Shown here one piece after another: positions 9,821 to 19,986 of a DNA stretch of 64,000 bases. The stretch comes from Thiomicrospira cyclica ALM1 (GTDB lineage Bacteria > Pseudomonadota > Gammaproteobacteria > Thiomicrospirales > Thiomicrospiraceae). A program made the translations under genes and the position numbers. Position 1 is the stretch's first letter. Every line of letters starts with the position of its first letter. The notes beneath the pieces are model-generated. The model was not told the DNA's origin. It did no database searches and worked only from the letters and a program-made list of their open reading frames with translations. The DNA lies in the NCBI RefSeq assembly GCF_000214825.1, contig NC_015581.1:620001-684000 (forward strand). The letters run 5' to 3'.

Positions 9821-10327
9821 ATGAGTATTGAACAAAAAATTGTTGATAGTGTGAGTTCTCTCGCGCAAATTATGCTAGACAAGCAGGCCTTGTTAGCCAC
9901 AGCTGAGTCTTGTACGGGTGGGATGATGGCACAAGTTGTGACTGATTTGCCCGGAAGTTCAGTTTGGTTTGATCGTGGTTTTGTTACCTACAGTAATGCG
10001 GCAAAACAGCAGTTATTAGATGTTAATGCTGTCACGCTTGCTCAATCGGGTGCTGTCAGCCAAGCCTGTGTTACGGAGATGGTTGCCGGAGCGTTGCGCT
10101 TCTCAGATGCCGATTACGTGGTCGCCTGTAGTGGAATTGCTGGCCCTGGCGGCGGTTCACCGGATAAGCCAGTTGGGACGGTATGGTTGGCCTGGGGGCG
10201 GCGTCAAGGCGGTAAGCGCGCAAGAATTATAACGAAGGTGTTTCATTTTGAGGGTAATCGTCAAGCGGTAAGACAGCAAACGACGCTCGCAGGCTTGAAA
10301 GGGTTGATAGGTTTGGTGAATAATTAG
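9821..10327 (+). CDS. pncC: Nicotinamide-nucleotide amidase (CinA C-terminal domain protein)
   Basis: Stand-alone CinA-C domain that deamidates nicotinamide mononucleotide in NAD recycling. The 168-residue protein contains AESCTGGMMAQ, FVTYSNAAK, SGIAGPGGGSPDKPVGTVWLAW and a C-terminal RQQTTLAGLKGL, all standard for the family. The N-terminal molybdopterin-like CinA domain is absent. ATG 9821 chosen; the frame is open to a TTG at 9806. It is directly upstream of recA, the usual arrangement in Proteobacteria, separated by 155 bases. Confidence 0.92.
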   Translation: MSIEQKIVDSVSSLAQIMLDKQALLATAESCTGGMMAQVVTDLPGSSVWFDRGFVTYSNAAKQQLLDVNAVTLAQSGAVSQACVTEMVAGALRFSDADYVVACSGIAGPGGGSPDKPVGTVWLAWGRRQGGKRARIITKVFHFEGNRQAVRQQTTLAGLKGLIGLVNN

Positions 10328-10482
10328 ATTATTGGTAAGTAAATTAACGTACTATTTCAGTAAGGTTCTGTTAAAATTCGTTTAAATGGTTGCAATACTG
10401 TGGGATAATCTGTGCCATTTCGCGCATCAAATTAACGAAAGCATGCATTAAAACGATGCACCCCGCACATAAGGAAAACGCT

Positions 10483-11526
10483 ATGGATGAAAATAAGCAA
10501 AAAGCACTCGCCGCCGCTCTCGGGCAAATTGAAAAGCAATTTGGCAAAGGGTCGATCATGCGAATGGGTGACTCTACCGCGCCGCGTGATATTGAAGCGA
10601 TTTCAACAGGATCATTAGGGCTGGATATTGCGCTAGGCATTGCTGGTTTACCTAAAGGACGTGTTATCGAAATTTATGGGCCAGAGTCATCGGGTAAAAC
10701 AACATTGACTTTGCATGCGATTGCCGAAGCACAAAAAAAAGGCGGTGTTGCCGCGTTTGTAGACGCCGAGCACGCGTTAGACCCAAGTTATGCTGAAAAA
10801 TTAGGTGTGGATGTCGATAACCTGTTAGTTTCGCAGCCCGATACCGGTGAACAGGCGCTTGAAATTGCCGATATGTTAGTGCGCTCTGGTGGTGTTGATA
10901 TTGTGGTTATTGATTCGGTCGCGGCCTTAACACCGAAAGCAGAAATTGAGGGTGACATGGGTGATTCACACATGGGTCTGCAGGCGCGATTGATGTCACA
11001 AGCTTTACGTAAACTTACTGCAAATATCAAACGCACCAATACCTTGGTAATTTTTATTAACCAGATTCGTATGAAAATTGGTGTCATGTTTGGTAGCCCT
11101 GAAACTACTACCGGTGGTAACGCATTAAAGTTTTATGCGTCAGTGCGTTTAGATATTCGTCGAATTGGGGCGATTAAAAAAGGCGAGGAAATTCTTGGTA
11201 ACGAAACGCGTGTAAAAGTGGTTAAAAACAAAGTCGCCCCTCCCTTTAAACAGGTTGAATTTGATATTTTGTATGGCGAAGGAATTTCACGCGAAGGTGA
11301 AATTATTGATCTAGGTGTTAAAGAAGGTTTAATCGAAAAATCCGGTTCTTGGTATAGCTGTAATGGTGAAAAAATTGGTCAGGGTAAAGATAACGCTCGT
11401 CAATACTTGAAAGACAATCCTGCGGTTTCTGAAGGACTTCAGGCTGAATTAAAAGCTCGATTGTTAGCGAAGCCGTCATCTGCGAAGCCGGTTGCTGAGT
11501 TTTCACTAGATGAGGTGGCCGATTAG
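10483..11526 (+). CDS. recA: Recombinase RecA
   Basis: Strand-exchange ATPase and co-protease of the SOS response. 347 residues starting [23 protein letters not shown]. Walker [10 protein letters not shown] is at about 66-74, with DAEHALDP, the L1 loop [31 protein letters not shown] and an acidic C terminus. The frame is open from 10390, but AAGGAAA at 10471-10476 and the family start point to ATG 10483. An extended -10-like TGGGATAAT lies at 10401-10409. I could not find a CTGT-N8-ACAG LexA box upstream. It overlaps recX by 17 bases. Confidence 0.98.
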   Translation: MDENKQKALAAALGQIEKQFGKGSIMRMGDSTAPRDIEAISTGSLGLDIALGIAGLPKGRVIEIYGPESSGKTTLTLHAIAEAQKKGGVAAFVDAEHALDPSYAEKLGVDVDNLLVSQPDTGEQALEIADMLVRSGGVDIVVIDSVAALTPKAEIEGDMGDSHMGLQARLMSQALRKLTANIKRTNTLVIFINQIRMKIGVMFGSPETTTGGNALKFYASVRLDIRRIGAIKKGEEILGNETRVKVVKNKVAPPFKQVEFDILYGEGISREGEIIDLGVKEGLIEKSGSWYSCNGEKIGQGKDNARQYLKDNPAVSEGLQAELKARLLAKPSSAKPVAEFSLDEVAD

Positions 11527-12013
11527 TACAGTAAACGTTTCGCAACCCTTCAATGATTGTAAAGTAAAGGTTATCGTAGCACGCGCACAAGGTTTATTGG
11601 CAAGGCGAGAGCACGGTCGGAAAGAGTTGGCGCAGAAACTGCGCCAAAAATTTTCTCATTGTTCACAGCTTGAAACTTTGCTATCACAAGCATTAGACTA
11701 TTGCGAATCACAAAATTGGTTATCTGATCAGCGTTATGTAGAAAGTTATCTCCGCATGGCGCAAGCAAAAGGGCAGGGCGAGTTAAAATGTCGTCAGGCC
11801 CTTTTGCAGTCTTGTGGTCAGCTGGAATTAATTGAAATGGCATTGCGTGATTACGTGCAGTCTTCTCAGGCGATAGCTAAACAAGCGTTAGAAAAAAAGT
11901 TTGGTGATACTAATCGCCCCGCGAATCGTAAAGAATTTGCGCGGCGATTACGTTTTTTACAAGGCCGAGGTTTTTCGGTGACACAATGTTATCAGGCTTT
12001 TGAGGCTGATTAA
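11510..12013 (+). CDS. recX: Regulatory protein RecX
   Basis: RecA modulator that caps or inhibits RecA filaments. 167 residues with the RecX three-helix repeats: [43 protein letters not shown] and [19 protein letters not shown]. The start ATG at 11510 lies inside the end of recA (17-base overlap). No later ATG occurs before the conserved region, so translational coupling to recA is likely. Confidence 0.92.
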   Translation: MRWPISTVNVSQPFNDCKVKVIVARAQGLLARREHGRKELAQKLRQKFSHCSQLETLLSQALDYCESQNWLSDQRYVESYLRMAQAKGQGELKCRQALLQSCGQLELIEMALRDYVQSSQAIAKQALEKKFGDTNRPANRKEFARRLRFLQGRGFSVTQCYQAFEAD

Positions 12014-12051
12014 TGTGTATTTTATTTTGAAATTATTAGGTTTTTTTAAAC

Positions 12052-14649
12052 ATGACCAGTGCAGAAATTAGACAAGCGTTTATTGATTACTTTGCCGAAC
12101 AAGGCCACCATCCGGTGCATTCTAGCCCCGTAATTCCAGGCAATGACCCGACCTTGTTGTTTACCAATGCTGGCATGGTACAGTTTAAAGAAACTTTTTT
12201 AGGTCAAGAAGTGCGTGATTATTCTCGCGCCGTCAGTGTGCAGCGTTGTATTCGTGCCGGTGGCAAGCATAATGACTTGGAAAACGTCGGTTATACGGCA
12301 CGTCACCATACTTTTTTCGAAATGCTTGGTAACTTTAGTTTTGGTGATTATTTCAAGCGAGAAGCGATCCAGTTTGCATGGATGTTTTTGACTCAGCGAT
12401 TGGGCTTGCCGGCTGAAAAGCTCTGGATCACGGTGTTTGAAGAAGATGATGAGGCTGCTGAGATTTGGCTGAAAGAGTTGGGCGTTAGCGCTGAACGCTT
12501 TTCACGTTGTGGTGCTAAAGATAACTTCTGGTCAATGGGTGATACCGGCCCTTGTGGTCCTTGTAGTGAAATTTTTTATGACCATGGTCCAAGTATTCCT
12601 GGTGGTCCGCCTGGTTCACCCGAAGAAGATGGTGACCGCTTCATAGAAATCTGGAATCTCGTGTTCATGCAGTTCGATCGCTCTGCCGATGGTACCTTAA
12701 CGCCTTTGCCAAAACCGTCCGTAGATACGGGTATGGGCTTAGAACGTCTAGCGGCCGTGTTGCAAAGTGAACACAATAACTACGACATCGATTTGTTTAA
12801 AACGTTGGTGAATGCGGCGGCAAAATTAACCGGTCAAACCGACACGACCTTAAGCTCCTTGCGGGTGATTGCCGACCATATTCGTTCATGTGCGTTTATT
12901 ATTACCGATGGTGTTTTGCCCTCTAATGAAGGGCGCGGTTATGTGTTGCGACGTATTATTCGTCGTGCGATACGCCATGGCTACAAGCTCGGCCAAACAC
13001 AGCCCTTCTTCCATAAGTTAGTAGTGCCTCTGGTTGCTGAAATGGGCGAGGCCTACCCTGAATTGGCTGCCAAAGCTACGGAAGTAACACGTGCGTTAAA
13101 GTTGGAAGAGGAGCGTTTTGCGGAAACCCTCGAAAATGGCATGGCGCATTTAGAGCAGGCCATAGCAGACTTGGCTGGTGCTGCTCAGATTGACGGTGAA
13201 ACGATTTTTAAACTCTATGATACCTATGGTTTCCCCGTTGATCTCACCGCGGATATTGCGCGTGAACGCGGTTTAACCCTAGATGAAGCCGGTTTTGAAC
13301 AAGCGATGCAAGCACAGCGTGAACGAGCACGTGCCGCCAACAGTTTTGGCGGTAGTCAAGCGGTCCGTATCGACTGCCAAGCCGTTACCGAGTTTGTAGG
13401 TTACTCGCAGGATCAGGTGCATGCAAAAGTAGTCGGTTTGTTTGTTGATGGTGTCGCTGTAAATAAGCTAGACGAAGGTCAAGCAGGCCTGGTCGTGCTC
13501 GATAAAACGCCTTTTTATGCGGAGTCGGGTGGTCAGGTTGGCGACGTAGGTTTTATTGGAACCCATATGGCCAGTTTCCATGTCGACGAAGTCAAAAAAC
13601 AAGGAAACACCTTCTTGCATTCCGGCAAGATGACGGCGGGTCATATTGCGCTAAATCAAGAAATCGAAGCGCAGATAGATGTGGTTGCTCGTCGTGATTC
13701 AGAACGCAATCACTCAGCAACGCATTTATTGCATGCGGCACTTCGTCAAGTTTTGGGCGATCATGTCGGCCAAAAAGGCTCACTGGTTGCTCCGAATCGT
13801 CTGCGCTTTGACTTTAGCCACTTTGAACCCATTCCAGCCGATCAATTACAAAAAATTGAACGCCTGGTGAATGAAAATATCATGTTGAACCATCCTGTCG
13901 GGATTCAGCATATGGATATTGATGCCGCCAAACAAATGGGCGCGATGGCGCTATTTGGTGAAAAGTATGGCGATGTTGTGCGCGTTGTTGATATGGGTGA
14001 ATTCTCTATTGAGCTATGCGGCGGTACCCATGTGCATTCAACCGGTCAAATTGGTCCTTTTAAGATCTTGTCAGAGGGTGGGGTGGCTTCAGGCGTTCGT
14101 CGCATTGAAGCGATTACGGGTCATGGTGCTTGGGACGTGCTTTATCATCAAGAAGCGACGCTCCTTCAAGCCGCTGACTTGGTTAAGGCTGATAAAGCGC
14201 ACTTGCTGGATAAAGTCGCAGGCCTGGTTAACCAAACCAAAGACCTTGAAAAACAATTTCAGCAGTTACAGGCAGAAATGGCCGCTTCACAAGGCGATCA
14301 GTTAGCCGAGCAGGTACATAAATTTGGCGATGTTAATTTGTTAGCGGCCGAATTACCTGGCGCGGATATGAACCTGCTGCGAGAAAACCTCGATCGCTTA
14401 AAAGACAAGTTAGCTCCTGCGGTTATTTTGTTGGCTTCTGTGCAAGGTGATAAAGTGAATCTTGTGGCGGGTGTCAGTAAAGCAGAAACGAGCCGTTTTA
14501 AAGCCGGCGAGTTGGTGAACTTTGTCGCTCAACAGGTGGGTGGTAAAGGTGGTGGACGACCCGATATGGCGCAGGCCGGTGGCAAGGATCCAGCCGGGTT
14601 ACCCACAGCCTTGGCATCGGTTACTTCTTGGATGCAAGAACGCGTGTAA
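12052..14649 (+). CDS. alaS: Alanyl-tRNA synthetase
   Basis: Class II synthetase charging tRNA-Ala, with an editing domain. 865 residues, normal length. The start is [17 protein letters not shown] and motif 2 carries [16 protein letters not shown]. The editing/zinc site HSATHLLH begins at about residue 553 and CGGTHV is at about 655. The C-terminal C-Ala part ends [18 protein letters not shown]. The SD is weak (TTAGG 14 bases before ATG). It follows recX by 38 bases in the common recA-recX-alaS order and is followed by lysC. Confidence 0.98.
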   Translation: MTSAEIRQAFIDYFAEQGHHPVHSSPVIPGNDPTLLFTNAGMVQFKETFLGQEVRDYSRAVSVQRCIRAGGKHNDLENVGYTARHHTFFEMLGNFSFGDYFKREAIQFAWMFLTQRLGLPAEKLWITVFEEDDEAAEIWLKELGVSAERFSRCGAKDNFWSMGDTGPCGPCSEIFYDHGPSIPGGPPGSPEEDGDRFIEIWNLVFMQFDRSADGTLTPLPKPSVDTGMGLERLAAVLQSEHNNYDIDLFKTLVNAAAKLTGQTDTTLSSLRVIADHIRSCAFIITDGVLPSNEGRGYVLRRIIRRAIRHGYKLGQTQPFFHKLVVPLVAEMGEAYPELAAKATEVTRALKLEEERFAETLENGMAHLEQAIADLAGAAQIDGETIFKLYDTYGFPVDLTADIARERGLTLDEAGFEQAMQAQRERARAANSFGGSQAVRIDCQAVTEFVGYSQDQVHAKVVGLFVDGVAVNKLDEGQAGLVVLDKTPFYAESGGQVGDVGFIGTHMASFHVDEVKKQGNTFLHSGKMTAGHIALNQEIEAQIDVVARRDSERNHSATHLLHAALRQVLGDHVGQKGSLVAPNRLRFDFSHFEPIPADQLQKIERLVNENIMLNHPVGIQHMDIDAAKQMGAMALFGEKYGDVVRVVDMGEFSIELCGGTHVHSTGQIGPFKILSEGGVASGVRRIEAITGHGAWDVLYHQEATLLQAADLVKADKAHLLDKVAGLVNQTKDLEKQFQQLQAEMAASQGDQLAEQVHKFGDVNLLAAELPGADMNLLRENLDRLKDKLAPAVILLASVQGDKVNLVAGVSKAETSRFKAGELVNFVAQQVGGKGGGRPDMAQAGGKDPAGLPTALASVTSWMQERV

Positions 14650-14711
14650 GCGCTAATAATTATTGATAGATTGCAAATTTTTAGATAAGAAATAAAAGGG
14701 CACAGAATTAA

Positions 14712-15929
14712 ATGGCACTTATTGTCCAAAAATATGGTGGTACTTCGGTGGGTACTTTAGAGCGCATTCAAAATGTGGCAAAAAAGGTAGCGAAGTTTGT
14801 TGATGAAGGTCACCAAGTTGTGGTGGTTTTATCAGCTATGTCGGGTGAAACGAATCGTTTGGTTGATATGGCAAAAACCATGCAATCCCGTCCATCAAAA
14901 CGTGAAATGGATATGCTGTTAACAACTGGTGAGCAGGTTACTATTGCATTGTTGAGCATGGCGTTACAGCAAAAAGGTTACGATGCAATTTCCTATACAG
15001 GCTGGCAAGTACCGATTCAAACTGATGAAGTGCATACCAAGGCGCGTATCGATAGCATTAATGCCGAAAAAATTCGTCATCAACTTGATCAAAATAAAGT
15101 AGTTGTTGTTGCTGGTTTCCAAGGTGTTACCGCTAATGGCGATATTTCAACCTTGGGACGCGGTGGTTCAGATACCACAGCCGTTGCGCTAGCAGCTGCC
15201 CTTAAAGCTGATGAGTGTCAAATATATACTGATGTTGACGGGGTTTATACTACTGATCCAAGAGTGGTGCCCGAGGCGCGTCGTTTAAACACCATCACCT
15301 TCGACGAAATGCTAGAGATGGCCAGTTTAGGGGCCAAAGTGCTCCAAATTCGTTCGGTTGAGTTTGCCAGTAAATACCAAGTGCCGTTGCGTGTATTGTC
15401 ATCCTTGCAGGATGGCGGCGGCACCCTGATTACTTCTGAGGAAAATACTATGGAAAAACCCCTTATTTCAGGGATTGCGTTTAATCGTGATGAGTCAAAG
15501 CTGCAAGTTTTGGGTGTGCCTGACAAGCCAGGTGTTGCTTACCGAATTCTTGGCCCGATTGCCGATGCTAATATCGAAATTGACATGATTATTCAAAACC
15601 AGGGTCAAGATGGTACCACTGACTTCACTTTTACCGTACCACGCGGTGATCGTGCGCAAGCACAAGACATTCTAAATGAGGTCGCTCAAAATCTAGGTGC
15701 CCGAGAAGTTGTATATGACGATGCGATTGCTAAGGTGTCAATGGTCGGTGTCGGTATGCGTTCCCACGTGGGAATTGCTAGCCGAATGTTCCAAGTGTTA
15801 GCCGAGGAAGACATCAACATTCAAATGATCGCCACTACAGAGATCAAAATTTCGGTGGTAGTGCAAGAGGATCAGCTTGAAAAAGCGGTAAAAAGCTTGC
15901 ACCTGAAATTTGAGTTAGATAAGGTATAA
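14712..15929 (+). CDS. lysC: Aspartate kinase
   Basis: First enzyme of the aspartate pathway to Lys, Thr, Met and diaminopimelate. 405 residues. KYGGTSVG is at residues 7-14, then TTGEQVT, GRGGSDTTAVALAAAL, YTDVDGVYTTDPR, and two C-terminal ACT domains from about 265 for feedback control. Length and layout match the single-domain (not homoserine dehydrogenase fused) type. AAAGGG at 14695-14700 serves as SD. No lysine riboswitch is present in the 62-base gap after alaS. The downstream neighbours are tRNAs. Confidence 0.95.
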   Translation: MALIVQKYGGTSVGTLERIQNVAKKVAKFVDEGHQVVVVLSAMSGETNRLVDMAKTMQSRPSKREMDMLLTTGEQVTIALLSMALQQKGYDAISYTGWQVPIQTDEVHTKARIDSINAEKIRHQLDQNKVVVVAGFQGVTANGDISTLGRGGSDTTAVALAAALKADECQIYTDVDGVYTTDPRVVPEARRLNTITFDEMLEMASLGAKVLQIRSVEFASKYQVPLRVLSSLQDGGGTLITSEENTMEKPLISGIAFNRDESKLQVLGVPDKPGVAYRILGPIADANIEIDMIIQNQGQDGTTDFTFTVPRGDRAQAQDILNEVAQNLGAREVVYDDAIAKVSMVGVGMRSHVGIASRMFQVLAEEDINIQMIATTEIKISVVVQEDQLEKAVKSLHLKFELDKV

Positions 15930-16001
15930 AAACCTCGCCCAAAATCAGATTTTGGACTTTACTTCATTGCGTTTTATCTGTAGTATACGCGACTTGAATG
16001 T

Positions 16002-16094
16002 GGAGACGTGGCCGAGAGGCTGAAGGCGCTCCCCTGCTAAGGGAGTATAGGGTTTGTAGCTCTATCGAGGGTTCGAATCCCTCCGTCTCCGCCA
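16002..16094 (+). tRNA. tRNA-Ser(GCT)
   Basis: 93 nt with CCA encoded. Acceptor GGAGACG pairs with CGTCTCC. The anticodon stem CTCCC/GGGAG flanks the loop CTGCTAA (anticodon GCT), and a long variable arm typical of Ser follows. It lies 72 bases after lysC. Confidence 0.97.
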
Positions 16095-16129
16095 TTCATT
16101 TTAACGCTTTAAAAAATGCAAAAATTAGA

Positions 16130-16157
16130 TTGACTCTTCTTTTGAGTTCTCTATAAT
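16130..16157 (+). promoter_or_regulatory. Promoter of tRNA-Arg(ACG)
   Basis: TTGACT (16130-16135), a 16-base spacer and a perfect TATAAT (16152-16157) end 13 bases before the mature tRNA 5' end. It separates this tRNA from tRNA-Ser as its own transcription unit. Confidence 0.8.
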
Positions 16158-16170
16158 ACGCAACCACAAC

Positions 16171-16247
16171 GCGCCTGTAGCTCAGCTGGATAGAGTACTC
16201 GGCTACGAACCGAGCGGTCAGGAGTTCGAATCTCTTCAGGCGCGCCA
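16171..16247 (+). tRNA. tRNA-Arg(ACG)
   Basis: 77 nt with CCA encoded. Acceptor GCGCCTG/CAGGCGC; anticodon stem CTCGG/CCGAG around the loop CTACGAA (anticodon ACG, read as ICG); T loop TTCGAAT. Confidence 0.97.
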
Positions 16248-16252
16248 TCTTC

Positions 16253-16292
16253 AAACCCTAGGTTATTGATTAACCTGGGGTTTATTTTTTTT
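16253..16292 (+). terminator. Intrinsic terminator after tRNA-Arg
   Basis: AAACCCTAGGTTA (16253-16265) pairs with TAACCTGGGGTTT (16271-16283), with one T-G wobble, around a 5-base loop. A T-rich tract runs to 16292. It starts 6 bases after the tRNA. Confidence 0.85.
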
Positions 16293-16347
16293 AAAGCCTA
16301 CCGATACCGTAAAAAATACCCTCGAGTCTGTTAAGCAGCGTTCATAA

Positions 16348-17586
16348 CTAATCCAATGAATCTTGAGAGTCTGTTCGAACTGGGAGCACCCGTTTCGTTT
16401 TGAATTGTGCTTTGGCGCTTTTCGGTAAATAGTATTTTGCCGCAGAGCTTGGTAGTCCGATGGGCGAGGTAGGATAGTTAGACTTCTCTACTGCGTTAGT
16501 AAGAGTGCCTGCCTGTTGCTGTTGTGTTATCGCCCAGTAAATATGTTCATCGACCATGTCACTTACTTGACCAAGGCGGCTTTTTAACTGGGTTATAATA
16601 TCTTCATCGAAATCGGCATTTCCTAGCGCGATAGCAATATTTCGCTGCCATTTTTCATAGCCAATTCGGCGAATCGGTGAGCCTGCCATCTGCACTTCAA
16701 ATTCCTGCTGTGACCAACTAAAAAGGTCGATTAGGAGCGCTTGGTCAAGTTCATGGCGTGCTTTGAAGTCATCCTGTTGGTTGGGGGGCGTAAAATGATT
16801 CCAAGGACACACAAGTTGACAGTCATCGCACCCGTATATTCGATTACCCATTAACGGACGCAGTTCTTCATCAATGGCACCTTGGTGTTCGATGGTTAAG
16901 TAAGAGATACAGCGTCGTGCATCAACAACGCCATCCGCAACAATGGCTTGAGTCGGACACTCTTGGATACAGGCCTGGCATTGACCGCATCCATCTCGAA
17001 CTGGGGTGCTGTCAGATGCGAGCGTTAAATTGGTGTAAATCTCGCCAATAAAAAACCAAGATCCGGCTTTCGGATGAATGAGCAAACTGTTTTTGCCCAA
17101 AAAACCAAGGCCTGCTTGATAAGCGAGCTGACGTTCAAGTACGGGTGCTGAGTCAACAAAGCCGCGTAATGCGGCATCAGGAACCTGGCTTAGAATAAAT
17201 TCTGCTAGTTTTGCTAGCTTTTTTCTTAGCACCTTATGATAATCTCGCCCCAGAGCATAGCGTGATACATACGCATGCTGTTTCGATTGCAGTTGAATAA
17301 TAGGGTCATATTGATCGTACTCAAAATAAGGCATCAATACACTGATAACGGACTGGGTACCGGGTATGAGTTCGGACGGGCGAGTGCGCTTTGTGCCATG
17401 GGCCGCCATGTAAGACATGGTGCCATGGTAATTAAGTCCCAACCAATTAAAATAATCGGCCTCATAGGCGCTTAAGTCGGTGTGACTAAAGCCGCAATGG
17501 CTAAAACCTAGTTGGTAGGCGTGATCTTTAATCATTTGACTGAGTAGGGGTGTATTCAGTTTTTCAGGAGGGGTGCTATGGTTCAT
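16348..17586 (-). CDS. queG: Epoxyqueuosine reductase
   Basis: Cobalamin- and Fe-S-dependent enzyme for the last step of queuosine biosynthesis in tRNA. 412 residues, some 30 longer than the enterobacterial protein because of N- and C-terminal tails. Core motifs: YVSRYALGRDYHK, FVDSAPVLER, GFLGKNSLLIHP, the first 4Fe-4S cluster CGQCQACIQECP at about 197-208, ARRCISYLTIE, and the second cluster segment GCDDCQLVCPWN at about 252-263. Its ATG (17586) overlaps the start of divergent tsaE by 9 bases. A later ATG at 17535 would avoid the overlap and is an alternative start. Confidence 0.93.
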   Translation of the reverse strand: MNHSTPPEKLNTPLLSQMIKDHAYQLGFSHCGFSHTDLSAYEADYFNWLGLNYHGTMSYMAAHGTKRTRPSELIPGTQSVISVLMPYFEYDQYDPIIQLQSKQHAYVSRYALGRDYHKVLRKKLAKLAEFILSQVPDAALRGFVDSAPVLERQLAYQAGLGFLGKNSLLIHPKAGSWFFIGEIYTNLTLASDSTPVRDGCGQCQACIQECPTQAIVADGVVDARRCISYLTIEHQGAIDEELRPLMGNRIYGCDDCQLVCPWNHFTPPNQQDDFKARHELDQALLIDLFSWSQQEFEVQMAGSPIRRIGYEKWQRNIAIALGNADFDEDIITQLKSRLGQVSDMVDEHIYWAITQQQQAGTLTNAVEKSNYPTSPIGLPSSAAKYYLPKSAKAQFKTKRVLPVRTDSQDSLD

Positions 17587-18084
17587 AACAACTATTTTAG
17601 CAAAGAATATCTATTGATTGATGCTGAAAACACGCAGGCTATTGCGTCTGCATTAGCAACCTATTGGCAAGCTAATAATGACAGCATGAAGCCACGCATT
17701 TGGTATCTTGAAGGCGATTTGGGTGCTGGAAAAACAACCTTATCGCAAGCATTTATAAAAACCTTAATGCAGGACTATCAATTACGGGTTAAAAGCCCAA
17801 CCTACACACTGGTTGAGCAGTATGAATCTTCACAGGGATCTTGTCGTGTCTTACATGCCGATTTATACCGCTTATGCGAACCAGAAGAACTCGAATACTT
17901 GGGGTTTAGAGATCTTGAAGCCCAGGCAGATGTCGTGTTGCTAGAGTGGCCAAGCAAGGCAGCAGGCCTGCTACCTCAAGCAGATTTAATCTTGGCATTA
18001 CGAATTGTGGATACGAGTCGTTATCTAAAAGTGGTTGCTTGTTCGCCTGAAGCAGCAGACTGGTTGCGTTCTTGGTCTCAATAA
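17578..18084 (+). CDS. tsaE: TsaE, tRNA threonylcarbamoyladenosine biosynthesis ATPase
   Basis: P-loop ATPase partner of TsaB/TsaD in forming t6A37. 168 residues with Walker A GDLGAGKTT near residues 45-53, VKSPTYTLVEQY and HADLYRL. It has a strong SD, AGGAGG at 17566-17571, six bases before ATG. It is divergent from queG with overlapping 5' ends, so both promoters must lie inside the opposite gene or be shared. It heads the cluster with the amidase, mutL, miaA and hfq, the common gammaproteobacterial order. Confidence 0.94.
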   Translation: MVHNNYFSKEYLLIDAENTQAIASALATYWQANNDSMKPRIWYLEGDLGAGKTTLSQAFIKTLMQDYQLRVKSPTYTLVEQYESSQGSCRVLHADLYRLCEPEELEYLGFRDLEAQADVVLLEWPSKAAGLLPQADLILALRIVDTSRYLKVVACSPEAADWLRSWSQ

Positions 18085-18146
18085 CTTCGATTTTGCCGAT
18101 ATAGTTTATATTTATTTTAGAAGTGTAATATAAGTTGTTGTTGTAG

Positions 18147-18176
18147 TTGATTTTTATAGCTCTGCTGGATTATACT
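18147..18176 (+). promoter_or_regulatory. Putative promoter of the amidase gene
   Basis: TTGATT (18147-18152), an 18-base spacer and TATACT (18171-18176), 36 bases ahead of the chosen ATG. Confidence 0.55.
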
Positions 18177-18211
18177 AAAAATAAGAGTTATTTCAATTGG
18201 TACGGTTAGTA

Positions 18212-19912
18212 ATGTATTTAACAAAGACTACGCAATTCAAATCAGCCTGTAAGCTGTGCCTACAATCGATTTTTACGTTGGTTTTGTTGCTAACAAGTCA
18301 GGTAGCGATTGCGGCAGAGGTAAACAGTATTCGGCTTGGTCAAACACCCGATCAAACACGCGTGGTGTTTGAAATGGCAAATACCGACGTTTACCGAGTT
18401 ATGCATTTAGAGGACCCGCCACGAATTGTTATCGATTTTCCTGGGGCTCAAAGCAATGTGAGTTTCCGTAATCAACGTTTTCAAGACCCGCGTCTATCCG
18501 GTATTCGCATGGCAACTGATGTGCAGCGTACTCGGGTTGTTTTGGATTTGTCGGCAGGTTATGAGTATCGCCATTTCGTGTTGGCCAAAACAGAACAGCG
18601 TCCTCAGCGCCTTGTTGTAGATATTAGTACCCATGTCCGCCAAGCACCAACTTTAGCAGAGACAGTAATTGCGCAAGCAGCCCCGCCACCAGCTACGCGC
18701 CCACAAGCGACTGATGTAGCCTCTGTGGAGGCTGATAATCCGGTGCAAGTGGCACCGCAGCCTGTGCCGGTTCGTCCGACTCCGGTTGCAACGCAACCTG
18801 CGCCAGCGCAACCCGCAGTGGCCCAGCCGGCTGTTCGAGATACCTTGCAACAGCATAATAGAATGGCTAAAGAGTTTGTTATTGCTATAGATCCAGGACA
18901 TGGTGGTAATGACGTTGGTGCTATTGGTCCGTCAGGTGTTTATGAAAAAGACGTTGTTTTAGCGATAGCTAAAAAGTTAAAAGAAGAAATTGATCGTCAA
19001 CCTGGCATGCGTGCCATTTTAACTCGTGACCGAGATGTGTATGTAGGTTTGGATGAACGTGCACGTATTGCCCGTGGCCAGCAAGCGGATCTGTTTGTAT
19101 CCATTCATGCTGATGCTTATACCAGCCCTCAGCCAAGGGGTGGTTCAGTTTATGTATTGTCACAGCGTGGAGCCTCAAGTGCTATGGCGCGCGCTGTTGC
19201 AGAACGTGAGAACGAAGCATTAGGGATTGTAACTTTAGCTGGTCGCGATCAAGATGTTGCGTTTGTTTTGAGTGATTTTTCGCGTGAATCCAGTTTGCAA
19301 GCCAGCCGTAAACTGGGTGGCCAAGTTCTTAATGTGATGTCTGGTAATGGCCTACACTTGCACAAATCTACCGTTCAAGCGGCGAATTTTGCAGTTTTGC
19401 GCTCGATTGATATGCCCGCTATTTTGGTCGAAGCCGCTTTTATATCCAACCCTGAAGATGAACGACTGCTGGTTAATCCGAGATTCCAACGCCAGTTCGC
19501 GCAATCGCTAACGATTGGACTGCAGGCATTTTTAGAGGAATCAGGGCATAAGCCCAATTGGGGAGAGCCTTTGTTTGTGCGTCATCAAATTCAACGCGGT
19601 GACAATCTATCAACCATTGCCGATATCTATGGTGTATCTTCGCGAGAATTAATGCGGTTAAATGGCTTGCGTAACCCTAATCAATTGGTGGTAGGGCGTA
19701 GCTTGCGTATTCCTATTACTGACAAGATGACTGTTCATTATCACCGTACCTATCGGGTTCAGCCTGGAGACACGCTGTCTCTAATAGCCCAGCGTCATGG
19801 TGTAACCGTTCCTCAGGTTATGCAGATGAACAACCTTACCAATGCTAATCAACTTCGCGTCGGTACGGAGTTACGCATTCCGATTCGTCAACAAATGTTG
19901 GCCGCTAGTTAA
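18212..19912 (+). CDS. N-acetylmuramoyl-L-alanine amidase with AMIN and two LysM domains (AmiB/AmiC type)
   Basis: Periplasmic septal peptidoglycan amidase for daughter-cell separation. 566 residues from ATG 18212. A signal peptide ends AIA-AEV near residue 36. An AMIN domain covers about 37-145, then a Pro/Ala-rich linker and Amidase_3 from about 222, with DPGHGG at 227-232, later SIHADA, and VEAAFISNPED.R. Two LysM repeats begin near 458 (QRGDNLSTIA) and 513 (QPGDTLSLIA). Two LysM domains resemble AmiB rather than AmiC. It is upstream of mutL, as AmiB is in enterobacteria. No Tat twin-Arg is seen in the signal peptide. Confidence 0.92.
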   Translation: MYLTKTTQFKSACKLCLQSIFTLVLLLTSQVAIAAEVNSIRLGQTPDQTRVVFEMANTDVYRVMHLEDPPRIVIDFPGAQSNVSFRNQRFQDPRLSGIRMATDVQRTRVVLDLSAGYEYRHFVLAKTEQRPQRLVVDISTHVRQAPTLAETVIAQAAPPPATRPQATDVASVEADNPVQVAPQPVPVRPTPVATQPAPAQPAVAQPAVRDTLQQHNRMAKEFVIAIDPGHGGNDVGAIGPSGVYEKDVVLAIAKKLKEEIDRQPGMRAILTRDRDVYVGLDERARIARGQQADLFVSIHADAYTSPQPRGGSVYVLSQRGASSAMARAVAERENEALGIVTLAGRDQDVAFVLSDFSRESSLQASRKLGGQVLNVMSGNGLHLHKSTVQAANFAVLRSIDMPAILVEAAFISNPEDERLLVNPRFQRQFAQSLTIGLQAFLEESGHKPNWGEPLFVRHQIQRGDNLSTIADIYGVSSRELMRLNGLRNPNQLVVGRSLRIPITDKMTVHYHRTYRVQPGDTLSLIAQRHGVTVPQVMQMNNLTNANQLRVGTELRIPIRQQMLAAS

Positions 19913-19986
19913 TATCTTCTCAATTCGGTTGGGTTGTTTCGGAGTTGTTGATAGAATAACAACCTCTTCAAATACTCAACGAACTC

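Noticed and set aside
10328-10482. LexA/SOS box before recA.
   Set aside because: No CTGT-N8-ACAG-type site found; the short TACT...AGTA repeat is too small. The lineage may use a different LexA motif.
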